From NCBI GenBank assembly GCA_003131585.1, contig PKVW01000001.1, positions 1 through 42,850 on the forward strand: a stretch of DNA of 42,850 nucleotides, given 5' to 3'. The position numbers and the translations under genes were made by a program. The notes under the pieces were generated by a model that saw nothing but the letters and a program-made list of their open reading frames with translations, had not been told where the DNA came from and searched no databases. How positions within the stretch are numbered: position 1 is the stretch's first letter; each line of letters starts with the position of its first letter. Source of the DNA: Acidobacteriaceae bacterium. Its GTDB lineage: Bacteria; Acidobacteriota; Terriglobia; Terriglobales; Acidobacteriaceae. Shown one piece after another: positions 36,889-42,850 of the stretch.

Positions 36889-37779
36889 ATGACCGGCGTC
36901 TTGAGACCAGTGCCTGACACTTCCTCCAGCCACGAAAACGTTCTCCCCGCCATGTCGGTGATCGCTCGCGAAGCGGGCGCTTTACTGATGGATTACTTTC
37001 ACCAGCATTTGAAGATTGAATATAAGGGCGATGCCGACCTGGTGACGGCGGCGGACCGCGCTTCCGAGGCATTGATCCGCGAGCGCATTCGGCAGCAGTG
37101 GCCTGCGCACGACATTCTGGGCGAGGAGCAGGGACTCAGCGATCAGGGCAGCGACTATCGCTGGTACGTCGATCCGCTGGATGGGACGACGAACTTCGCC
37201 CACGGGTATCCGGTCTTCTGCGTATCTCTGGGGCTCGAACGCCGCACTCTGGAAAACCGGTCGTCGGGACCTGGCAAGCGTATTGCCGCAGTCGTTTACG
37301 ATCCTACGCGGGATGAGCTGTTTTCCGCGGAACAGGGAAGAGGTGCGCAGCTGAACGGGGAGACGATCCATGTCTCGCAAACGGCTACGCTGAAGGAGTG
37401 CCTTCTGGCCACGGGCTTTCCCAGCCACAAGCGGCACAAGAATCCGAATATTTATTTTTATCACCAGATCACGCTGCACACGCACGGAGTGCGCCGGGCG
37501 GGATCGGCGGCGCTCGATTTGTGCAACGTGGCCGCGGGACGCTTCGATGGCTTCTGGGAATTCAATCTCAATCCGTGGGACACGGCAGCGGGCGTGCTAA
37601 TCGTGGAAGAGGCGGGCGGCAAAGTGACGCGCTTCGACGGTGCGGCGTTTGAACTCAACAGCCGCGAGACTGTGGCTTCAAACGGGCTGATTCACGACGC
37701 GCTGGTGCAAGAGTTTAAGGATATCTTCGCGGGGCGAGGTCTCGAGGCGCTGCCGGATCCGCGTGTATACAAGAGATAA
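36889..37779 (+). CDS. Inositol monophosphatase family protein
   Basis: The product is 296 aa and has both IMPase signatures: the metal-binding DPLDGTTNFAHGYP and, near the C-terminus, WDTAAGVLIVEEAGGK. Further ligands are the Glu in GEEQG and the Asp of AADRASE. The family hydrolyses small phosphate esters such as inositol-1-phosphate, with Mg2+ and lithium sensitivity; SuhB, CysQ and FBPase relatives share the fold. The first ATG (36889) may be slightly too early, with the fold starting at MSVIAREAG. Residues 114-125 form a short insert (ENRSSGPGKR). Substrate not assigned. Confidence 0.92.
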   Translation: MTGVLRPVPDTSSSHENVLPAMSVIAREAGALLMDYFHQHLKIEYKGDADLVTAADRASEALIRERIRQQWPAHDILGEEQGLSDQGSDYRWYVDPLDGTTNFAHGYPVFCVSLGLERRTLENRSSGPGKRIAAVVYDPTRDELFSAEQGRGAQLNGETIHVSQTATLKECLLATGFPSHKRHKNPNIYFYHQITLHTHGVRRAGSAALDLCNVAAGRFDGFWEFNLNPWDTAAGVLIVEEAGGKVTRFDGAAFELNSRETVASNGLIHDALVQEFKDIFAGRGLEALPDPRVYKR

Positions 37780-37783
37780 ATTT

Positions 37784-37841
37784 CTGTGTCCTCTTGCGCC
37801 CTGCGTGACCAGGAAAACACCTTGCACCACAGAGGACACAG
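37784..37841. repeat. Separated 11-bp perfect inverted repeat
   Basis: ctgtgtcctct (37784-37794) pairs with agaggacacag (37831-37841) across 36 nt. It lies right after the IMPase stop, so it might act as a terminator, but no T-run follows. About 100 nt later, gaatc(c/t)gacaggtac occurs twice in a row before the aconitase start. Confidence 0.7.
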
Positions 37842-37979
37842 GGGTCAGATCGATGCCCGTCAAATCGACGGATCACGATTCCTCGGCCGCGTTACAATCA
37901 TTGAGGGCTGGCCAAGCACGCTTCCGGCTGTCCTAAAGTTTGTGAATCCGACAGGTACTTTGAATCTGACAGGTACAAT

Positions 37980-40040
37980 GTGATCAACTCTCTTCTGGAA
38001 CGAAAAATCGAGAAGCGCCCGGACAAAGTCCGGCTGCAAGGGCGAATTCTTTTCCTCACCGAAGACCCCGAGTTGATCAAGCGGCAGCTCGCGGGCGAAG
38101 ACCTGCCCTGGGATACGAGGAATCCGGCGAATAATCCCAAGCTGCGCGACGACATCTCGACGGACGAGATCACGCCGGCGCACTACTGCTTCTACTTCGA
38201 CGAAACGCTGGGCGAGATCCCCTATCTTGGGTTGAAGTGCGGCAGCGTGCTGCCGATCGGGCGCGGCGACGTGAAGCGCGGCGGCTTCGTGTGCGCGGTG
38301 AGCGGGAAGCGGCGCGGCAAAGGGTCGAGCCGCGAGCAGTCGCCCTACGCCGAGATGTGCGCCGGTATCAAGGTCGTGATCGCGGAAAACATTGAGCGCA
38401 TCTATAAGCAGAATTGCCAGAACCTGGGAGTGCTGACTTCGACCGACTTTTCGCTAATCGAGAGGATTCGCGGAGGGGAAGAGATTGCGCTCGCCGAGTT
38501 TACCGCGGGGGAAGACGAGATCACGCGCCAGGTGATCGAATACGGCGGCCTGTTTCCGTTCAACGTGGCGCGGATGCAGGGCAAAGTGTTTTTGCCGCCG
38601 ATTCAGAGCGCCGGCGAGCCGTCCGCGCCCGCACGGAGCACGCGTCCCATGACTTTGGCGGAGAAAATCTTTGCGCGGCACATGGTGAACGAGAAGGGCG
38701 GCGTCGGTGTGGGTGGCGTGAAGCCGGGCGACACCGGGTTTGCCCAGGCCGACCTGCGCTTCAGCCATGAGTACGTTACGCCCATGGCGGCCATCTTTTT
38801 TGAACGTTACGTCGGCAAGGATGCGAAGGTCAACGATGCCGCGAGCATTCTCTTTTTCCGCGACCACTTGACATTTCTCGACGAAGTGATTTCGGAGGAG
38901 AAAAAGAAGCTCGGCCTGCTCGATCTGGCGACGCAACTCAAGCTGAAACAGCAGGACTTCGCCGCGAAGCAGGGAATCAAGCTGCATGGAGAATTGAAAG
39001 ACCGCAAAGGCTCAGAAGGCATTTGCCACGCCATCGTGCTGGAAAGCTACGCGCTGCCCGGGCAGTTAAACATCGGCTCGGACTCGCACACACCGCACGT
39101 GGGCGCAATTGGCTGCGTCGCTTTCGGCATTGGCACCACCGACGTGTTCAATAGCTGGATCACGAAGGACGTGCGGGTAAAGGTGCCGGAGTCGGTGAAG
39201 ATAGTGATTCGCGGCAAGAAGCATGCGAATGCCACGGCGAAGGATTTCATCCTGAAGATTCTGAGCCTCGACTACGTGCGCAGCGGCAAGGCGCTGGCCA
39301 AAGTAATGGAGTATGCGGGCGAGGCCATCGAACAGCTCAGCGTGGACGAGCGAGCCACCATGACCAACATGGCGGCGGAGATTGGCGGATTCACCGGCAT
39401 TGTTGCGCCGGACGAGAAGGCGGTCGACTTCCTGGTGGAGCGGCGAGGCATGGATCGCGCCAAGGCTGAGGCCATGATTGAAGGCTTGTACAGCGATCCG
39501 GATGCGCAGTATGCGCACGTGATCGAACTCGATGCGGCGAAGATCACGCCGATGGTTGCGACTCCGGGGGATCCGGGCAATGGAAAATATGTGCGAGAGT
39601 TGAACACGCCCGTGCCGGTCGAGATCGCCTACGGCGGCACCTGCACCGCGGGCAAGAACGAAGACATGGACATGTATGCTGCCGTGCTGGCCGATGCGCT
39701 GAAGCAGGGCAAGCGCGTGGCCGATTCGGTGAAGTTTTACATCCAGTTTGGATCGCAGGAAACGCGCGACTACTGTATTCGCAAGGGCTATCTGGATGTG
39801 TTTCAGAAGGCAGGGGCGCACGTGATTGAGCCGAGTTGTGGAGCCTGCATCAATGCGGGGCCGGGGGTTTCGACGCGTCCCGATCAGGTGGTGATCAGCG
39901 CGCAGAACCGCAACTTTCCCGGCCGCAGCGGCCCGGGACAGATGTATCTGGCTTCACCCTTGACCGTCGCGGCGAGCGCGGTGGCGGGGTATATCGTGGA
40001 GTACGAGGCGAGCGAGAAGAAAGAGTTGGTGGGAGTGTAG
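37980..40040 (+). CDS. AcnB-like aconitase/hydro-lyase lacking the HEAT domain
   Basis: The product is 686 aa. The swivel domain comes first (RGDVKRGGFVCAVS, then GKGSSREQSPYAEM), and the catalytic domains follow, the order seen in AcnB but not AcnA. E. coli AcnB has about 865 residues; the missing part corresponds to its N-terminal HEAT-like domain. Likely iron-sulfur cysteines are in DSHTPHVGAIGCVAFGIG and PSCGACINAGPG, and the substrate-binding NRNFPGRSG is present. It should interconvert citrate and isocitrate, or a related hydroxy-acid pair such as isopropylmalate or methylisocitrate. The GTG start has no clear ribosome site, and a TACAAT abuts it. Confidence 0.88.
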   Translation: MINSLLERKIEKRPDKVRLQGRILFLTEDPELIKRQLAGEDLPWDTRNPANNPKLRDDISTDEITPAHYCFYFDETLGEIPYLGLKCGSVLPIGRGDVKRGGFVCAVSGKRRGKGSSREQSPYAEMCAGIKVVIAENIERIYKQNCQNLGVLTSTDFSLIERIRGGEEIALAEFTAGEDEITRQVIEYGGLFPFNVARMQGKVFLPPIQSAGEPSAPARSTRPMTLAEKIFARHMVNEKGGVGVGGVKPGDTGFAQADLRFSHEYVTPMAAIFFERYVGKDAKVNDAASILFFRDHLTFLDEVISEEKKKLGLLDLATQLKLKQQDFAAKQGIKLHGELKDRKGSEGICHAIVLESYALPGQLNIGSDSHTPHVGAIGCVAFGIGTTDVFNSWITKDVRVKVPESVKIVIRGKKHANATAKDFILKILSLDYVRSGKALAKVMEYAGEAIEQLSVDERATMTNMAAEIGGFTGIVAPDEKAVDFLVERRGMDRAKAEAMIEGLYSDPDAQYAHVIELDAAKITPMVATPGDPGNGKYVRELNTPVPVEIAYGGTCTAGKNEDMDMYAAVLADALKQGKRVADSVKFYIQFGSQETRDYCIRKGYLDVFQKAGAHVIEPSCGACINAGPGVSTRPDQVVISAQNRNFPGRSGPGQMYLASPLTVAASAVAGYIVEYEASEKKELVGV

Positions 40041-40114
40041 CTGTACGAATTGCGCAGAAGAATTTCTCCGCCTCCAGGATTCGTATCCTCAAAGGATTAC
40101 AGAGGGATACGGCG

Positions 40115-40225
40115 ATGATGAAATCAGGCAAGAAGCCCGCGAGATTGGAGCCACGAGCGCTGCCGTTCTCCCAAATGCCACATGCCGAAGTGGAGGGACG
40201 TCAAAGGCAAGCCGCCCAAACGTGA
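40115..40225 (+). CDS. Possible 36-aa basic peptide
   Basis: An ATG pair at 40115 follows AGAGGG at a usable distance. The peptide (MMKSGKKPARLEPRALPF...) is basic and Pro/Gln-rich. It ends three nt from the stop of the convergent 70-aa gene. No family is recognised, and it may be chance. Confidence 0.2.
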   Translation: MMKSGKKPARLEPRALPFSQMPHAEVEGRQRQAAQT

Positions 40226-40228
40226 CCG

Positions 40229-40441
40229 CTAGCGGATGTTCTTCTGGGCAAACTGCCGGAACTGGAACTCGAATTCCTCGGGCGAGTAGATCCCCTTCTG
40301 CACCAGCAGGGTATTCATTGAATAAACGGCCGCGCGAAAGCGTTCCTTGCGTGACAGTTTCTCCATGGCTTCCTCGAAGCTGATGAGTTCTTTGCTTTGA
40401 GATGCCGCATGCTCGGACCGCTCGACCGGCGTAGTCGCCAT
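40229..40441 (-). CDS. Small helical protein of unknown function (70 aa)
   Basis: GGGGAG lies before the ATG at 40441. The product is charged and helical throughout (ELISFEEAMEKLSRKERFR ... GIYSPEEFEFQFRQFAQKN), soluble, without Cys. It converges with the aconitase gene. I recognise no family. The 284 nt that follow up to the Gly/His-rich protein show no other gene. Confidence 0.6.
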   Translation of the reverse strand: MATTPVERSEHAASQSKELISFEEAMEKLSRKERFRAAVYSMNTLLVQKGIYSPEEFEFQFRQFAQKNIR

Positions 40442-40725
40442 AGATCTCCCCGGAATTGCTATTCTACGCCGTCACATCCGCCTCACCAGGCATGGCAGGC
40501 TTCCGCGCCAGAGATCCCTGCGGAACGCTGCGAGCCATCCCGTGCCTGCAAGTGGTTGAATGCAGGCAGGGTGGCCGAAATCAGCCACTGTTGGACTTGC
40601 AACTTTTCTGCGGGTTTCGAGTTCAAATACATAGGCGCTACAGATTGAAGTAAGATCTGGAAGAACCTGCAGATCCGGTGGGTTTCGTGGTTGGAGTGGC
40701 GGATCTGAGACAAGGGGGATTCACC

Positions 40726-41244
40726 ATGCGGTATATGAGGTATTTGGCTTTGGTGGGTGTGTTGATGCTGCCGCTGGCCTATTCACAGGCGCAGGTTAGC
40801 GTAGGCGTGGGGTACGGCCCCGGCTACGCCGCCGAAGCGCCGGCATGCGAGTACGGCTACTACGGCTACGCGCCTTACGCTTGCGCGCCTTACGGCTACT
40901 ACGGGCCTAGCTGGTTCTCAGGCGGACTGTTTATCGGCGCCGGCCCGTGGTATCGCGGATATTGGGGCCGCGGTGGTTGGGGCTTCGGACGTGGGTTTAA
41001 TGGGCGTGGCTTCGGGCGTGGCTTCGGTCGCGGCTTCTCCGGACGGTCGGGCTTCGGGGGACGCGGATTTGCGCGAGGTCCGGCTGCGGGCTTCCGTGGT
41101 GGCTCCGTTGGCGGAGGGTTCCACGGCGCCGCACGCGGTGGATTCCACGGCGGTGGTAGCGGTGGATTCCACGGTGGTGGCGGAGGGTCCCACGGTGGTG
41201 GACACAGCAGTGGTGGGCACGGCGGCGGCGGCGGACACCGGTAA
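40726..41244 (+). CDS. Exported Gly/His/Arg-rich low-complexity protein
   Basis: The product is 172 aa; AAGGGGG lies 8 nt before the ATG. A signal peptide (MRYMRYLALVGVLMLPLAYS, then QAQ) precedes a Tyr/Gly/Pro-rich section with a Cys pair (PACEYGYYGYAPYACAPYG). The rest is built of short repeats: GRGFGRGF-type units first, then GGFHGG units ending in GGGHSSGGHGGGGGHR. The His-rich glycine tail suggests metal binding or a loosely structured surface protein. Such exported low-complexity proteins are frequent in this phylum, but none has a function I know. A terminator follows, so it is a single-gene unit. Confidence 0.75.
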   Translation: MRYMRYLALVGVLMLPLAYSQAQVSVGVGYGPGYAAEAPACEYGYYGYAPYACAPYGYYGPSWFSGGLFIGAGPWYRGYWGRGGWGFGRGFNGRGFGRGFGRGFSGRSGFGGRGFARGPAAGFRGGSVGGGFHGAARGGFHGGGSGGFHGGGGGSHGGGHSSGGHGGGGGHR

Positions 41245-41290
41245 TCGTGGACCGATCTGGATTCTCTAATCCTCCGGTAGCGAAAGATGA

Positions 41291-41328
41291 ACGGCCGGCA
41301 GCGGACGCTGCCGGTCGTTTCGTTTTTT
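41291..41328 (+). terminator. Intrinsic terminator after the Gly/His-rich gene
   Basis: An 8-bp stem, ccggcagc/gctgccgg (41295-41314), with a 4-nt loop is followed by tcgtttcgtttttt. Confidence 0.85.
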
Positions 41329-41405
41329 GCCAAGCAAGCCAGATCCGTCCCGAACAATGTGATCGGCGGAAAACTGGCTGCCAGCGAACCGCGGCCCGCA
41401 TGGCC

Positions 41406-41528
41406 GGGTAGTGGGTCAGTTTGAAAAACACGTCTCCGCAGCGGCTAAAGCCGCGATTGATTTTGAGGCAGTTACGGCGCGGCTGAAGCCGCGCCCTTTC
41501 AAGACGAATTCAAACTGACCCACTACCC
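41406..41528. mobile_element. MITE-like element with 20-bp terminal inverted repeats
   Basis: The two ends (gggtagtgggtcagtttgaa at 41406-41425 and its exact reverse complement at 41509-41528) bound a 123-nt element with no coding capacity. It contains dispersed hairpin copy C. A 14-bp direct repeat, accgcggcccgcat, lies on both sides (41388-41401 and 41546-41559), but 4 and 17 nt away from the ends, so it is not a simple target duplication. Non-autonomous transposition is inferred from the structure. Confidence 0.65.
41438..41496 (-). repeat. Dispersed hairpin repeat, copy C
   Basis: Read on the minus strand it follows copies A and B: a G, then the 20-nt hairpin ggcgcggct-2-agccgcgcc (41476-41495), then gtaactgcc...aatcaat, then a second hairpin gcggct-2-agccgc (41441-41454) and tgc. 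The stem bases differ from A and B, yet all nine pairs are kept. It is nested in the element with terminal inverted repeats. Confidence 0.75.
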
Positions 41529-41640
41529 ATGGCCGATAAGCCTGTACCGCGGCCCGCATTTCTTGCTAGAATGTGCGGTTCGCGGAGACGCGGCTGTAGT
41601 AGTAAAATATCTGCATAGATCTCAGGAGACTGACACCCTT

Positions 41641-41901
41641 ATGACCTACGTAATTGCAGAGCCTTGCATCAACACCAAAGACACCGCGTGCGTGGATGCG
41701 TGTCCGGTGGATTGCATTCATCCCAAGAAAGATTCGCCGGCGTATGCGGAAGAAGAGATGCTGTACATCGATCCGGTAGAGTGCATCGACTGCGGAGCCT
41801 GCGTGCCCGTGTGCCCGGTGTCGGCCATCTTCGCGCTGGACGATCTCCCGGAGAAATGGGCATCATTCACCGAGCGCAACGCGAAGTATTTCGGACGGTA
41901 G
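41641..41901 (+). CDS. 7Fe-type ferredoxin ([3Fe-4S][4Fe-4S])
   Basis: The product is 86 aa. The first cluster motif is CINTKDTACVDACPVDC (C-x7-C-x3-CP), where the longer first spacing is typical of a [3Fe-4S] or mixed site; the second is CIDCGACVPVCP, a standard CxxCxxCxxxCP [4Fe-4S] motif. A conserved tail (LPEKWASFTERNAKYF) matches FdxA-like ferredoxins. It is a cytosolic electron carrier. AGGAG lies 13 nt before the ATG, a long spacing. A TAAAAT around 41602 is a possible -10. Natural partners, such as a ferredoxin-dependent oxidoreductase, are not adjacent. Confidence 0.93.
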   Translation: MTYVIAEPCINTKDTACVDACPVDCIHPKKDSPAYAEEEMLYIDPVECIDCGACVPVCPVSAIFALDDLPEKWASFTERNAKYFGR

Positions 41902-41904
41902 AGC

Positions 41905-42055
41905 CGGGCGTCGGGCCTCGGACGTCAGACCTCAGCCTTTCAGTCCGGCGCTGAAGCTCGTGATCTCTCCGACTTTTTCCGTTTTTATTACCGAATCTAA
42001 AGGCCGAAGATCCGAGGTCTGCTGTCCGTGGTCCGACGTCCGATGCCGCCTGTAG
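41905..42055. repeat. Long imperfect inverted repeat of gtc/gga-rich sequence
   Basis: The left part (cgggcgtcgggcctcggac, then gtcagacctcag) resembles the reverse complement of the right part (gaggtctgctgtccgtgg, then tccgacgtccgatg), with several mismatches. A similar phrase, ggcgtcgggcttcgggctt, lies at about 36797. No coding sense is apparent. Confidence 0.5.
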
Positions 42056-42076
42056 ATGCAACGAAAAAATGCCGTA

Positions 42077-42283
42077 TTAACTGCAACGATAAAATGTCAC
42101 CCCGTCCTGTTCACCATCGAGTTGATGGGAGAGTTCAACCAGAGTTCCGGCATAGCTGCGCTGGGACTGGGAGGTCGCGGGTAGTTGAATATCTTCGCCA
42201 GCAAAAGAGATGGTGTGATCCGGGGCGACGGTGCGTTGATAACGGAAGCTGAGGCAGCGAGCCAGATCAAAGCTGCGGGGCAA
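42077..42283 (-). pseudogene. Relic of a DDE transposase (C-terminal end)
   Basis: On the minus strand, LARCLSFRYQRTVAPDHTIS, FAGEDIQLPATSQSQRSYAG and TLVELSHQLDGE match the C-terminal region of integrase-core transposases of the ISNCY/IS481-like type (pattern 'FcxxxxRTVxxDxTixfxGxxxQ...Y...rVeLxxxLDG'). The upstream catalytic domain is missing, and sequence before LARC is unrelated. It is a remnant, truncated on the N-terminal side. Confidence 0.5.
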
Positions 42284-42363
42284 GCGGCGGAAGTCGGTGG
42301 TGGTTTCTGACCGGGGAGACGGCGAAGCGGCGGCTAAAAGAGGCGTTCGATGCGGCCTTTGGC

Positions 42364-42501
42364 TTATACCCAATTGAATAGCGTCTGCTCAGCCACGCCC
42401 ACACTGCGTGCCGCTGCCGCTATGCTCTGGCCCGACTCAACCAGCCGAACCGCCTCCTGCTTGAACTCGAGCGTGTATCGCGCCCGCGTCGCCTTCGTCA
42501 T
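42364..42501 (-). pseudogene. Truncated IS3-type OrfA (helix-turn-helix end)
   Basis: The ATG at 42501 opens TKATRARYTLEFKQEAVRLV followed by ESGQSIAAAARSVGVAEQTLFNWV and TAA. This is the N-terminal helix-turn-helix of IS3-family OrfA (about 45 of some 90-100 residues). The stop falls right after the HTH, so the rest of OrfA and OrfB are lost. It abuts the other transposase relic, which suggests one insertion into another. Confidence 0.7.
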
Positions 42502-42850
42502 CTCCGTCTCCTTGTGCTCTATTTAATCATTCAGCAAGGGATACGTTTTGCGCGGGCAAGGTCAGTTCAAGCCGGGAAGCGATATCGAAGCATGCGCGTT
42601 ACTACTGGCTTCTCCTGGCGGAAGGACATCTGAACCGGCGGCGGTTCGGGGCGATGCTGGGTCGGATCACGCTGCTGCCGGTACCGACGGGATAGAGAGC
42701 TGGTGGCCAAGGCAGCAGCGGAATCTGTCTACAGCGGGGTTGGGGTAAGGAGAGGTGTTGCAAAAGTAGGCCACAAATGGGGCGATTTTGGGGGGCTGTG
42801 CTGGTGTGGATGGCAGACCGTCGGGAGTGCTCCCGATGAAAATCGTTTCA
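42502..42850. other. Window end: possible insertion-sequence debris
   Basis: No intact gene. In one plus-strand frame near 42594-42690 the peptide RYYWLLLAEGHLNRRRFGAM looks protein-like but has no start and stops soon. A hairpin tcgggag-2-ctcccga lies at 42821-42836. The stretch may be more insertion-sequence debris; this is a guess. Confidence 0.3.

Noticed and set aside
41388-41559. A 14-bp direct repeat as a target-site duplication of the inverted-repeat element
   Set aside because: The copies lie 4 and 17 nt from the element ends and are too long for most known duplications; noted but not claimed.

Overview
The window looks like chromosomal DNA of an Acidobacteriota bacterium (Terriglobia/Koribacter-like), probably from a metagenome assembly. 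This is inferred from gene content, not from a marker gene. The indicators are a very large Oar-like TonB-dependent receptor with an N-terminal carboxypeptidase-regulatory-like domain, an exported protein of the acidobacterial 'VWFA-related' type, serine/threonine kinases with a 'GxGGMGxVY' glycine loop (one fused to a beta-propeller), a divergent Hfq, short Cys/His-rich proteins, and many palindromic dispersed repeats in GC-rich DNA. I saw no rRNA, tRNA or CRISPR array.

Layout. 1-6.4 kb: start of a kinase gene (cut by the window edge), a 3-hydroxyisobutyrate-dehydrogenase-like oxidoreductase, a secreted Asp-box beta-propeller, a metallo-beta-lactamase-fold hydrolase, two VOC proteins and an acyl-CoA desaturase. 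6.4-8.3 kb: a small accessory patch with three tiny minus-strand ORFs, a frameshifted zinc-ribbon gene and a DUF4238 gene. 8.3-14.4 kb: a third VOC protein, a histidine kinase/response regulator pair, an exported propeller-like gene broken by a frameshift, and an ABC exporter (ATPase plus permease). 14.6-22.7 kb, all minus strand: a secreted amidase, glutamine synthetase, a kinase/propeller fusion, a site-2-type membrane protease and a membrane-anchored unknown. 22.8-26.9 kb, plus strand: a GNAT acetyltransferase, a Tat-exported hemerythrin and Lon protease. 26.9-29.3 kb: repeats, a Cys/His-rich protein with an acidic tract, two small membrane proteins and a transposase relic. 29.4-36.4 kb: FMN reductase, a MoaD-MoaE fusion, a VWA protein, the TonB-dependent receptor and a small exported protein. 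36.5-41.9 kb: Hfq, an inositol-monophosphatase-family enzyme, an AcnB-like aconitase without its HEAT domain, a Gly/His-rich exported protein and a 7Fe-type ferredoxin. 41.9-42.85 kb: relics of two transposases.

The most notable signals lie outside genes. (i) A perfect HspR-type operator (CTTGAGT-N7-ACTCAAG) sits just before lon, which predicts repression by HspR as part of a heat-shock regulon. (ii) A roughly 60-70 nt repeat occurs three times (near 0.15, 27.1 and 41.45 kb). Its 20-nt hairpin keeps a 9-2-9 shape although the stem sequence changes, so the base pairs co-vary; one copy is nested in an element with 20-bp terminal inverted repeats. (iii) hfq and the GNAT gene each have TACAAT exactly six bases before the start codon, which fits leaderless transcription.

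How the genes may work together: most neighbours are unrelated housekeeping or accessory genes. Supported couplings are the overlapping two-component pair, the ABC ATPase/permease pair, and MoaD with MoaE in one chain. The secreted amidase next to glutamine synthetase could link ammonia release to assimilation, but a terminator separates them, so this is only an inference. I did not find a large undescribed multigene system. The best candidates for something new are the co-varying hairpin repeat, the Cys/His-acidic protein, and the 6.4-8.3 kb patch.
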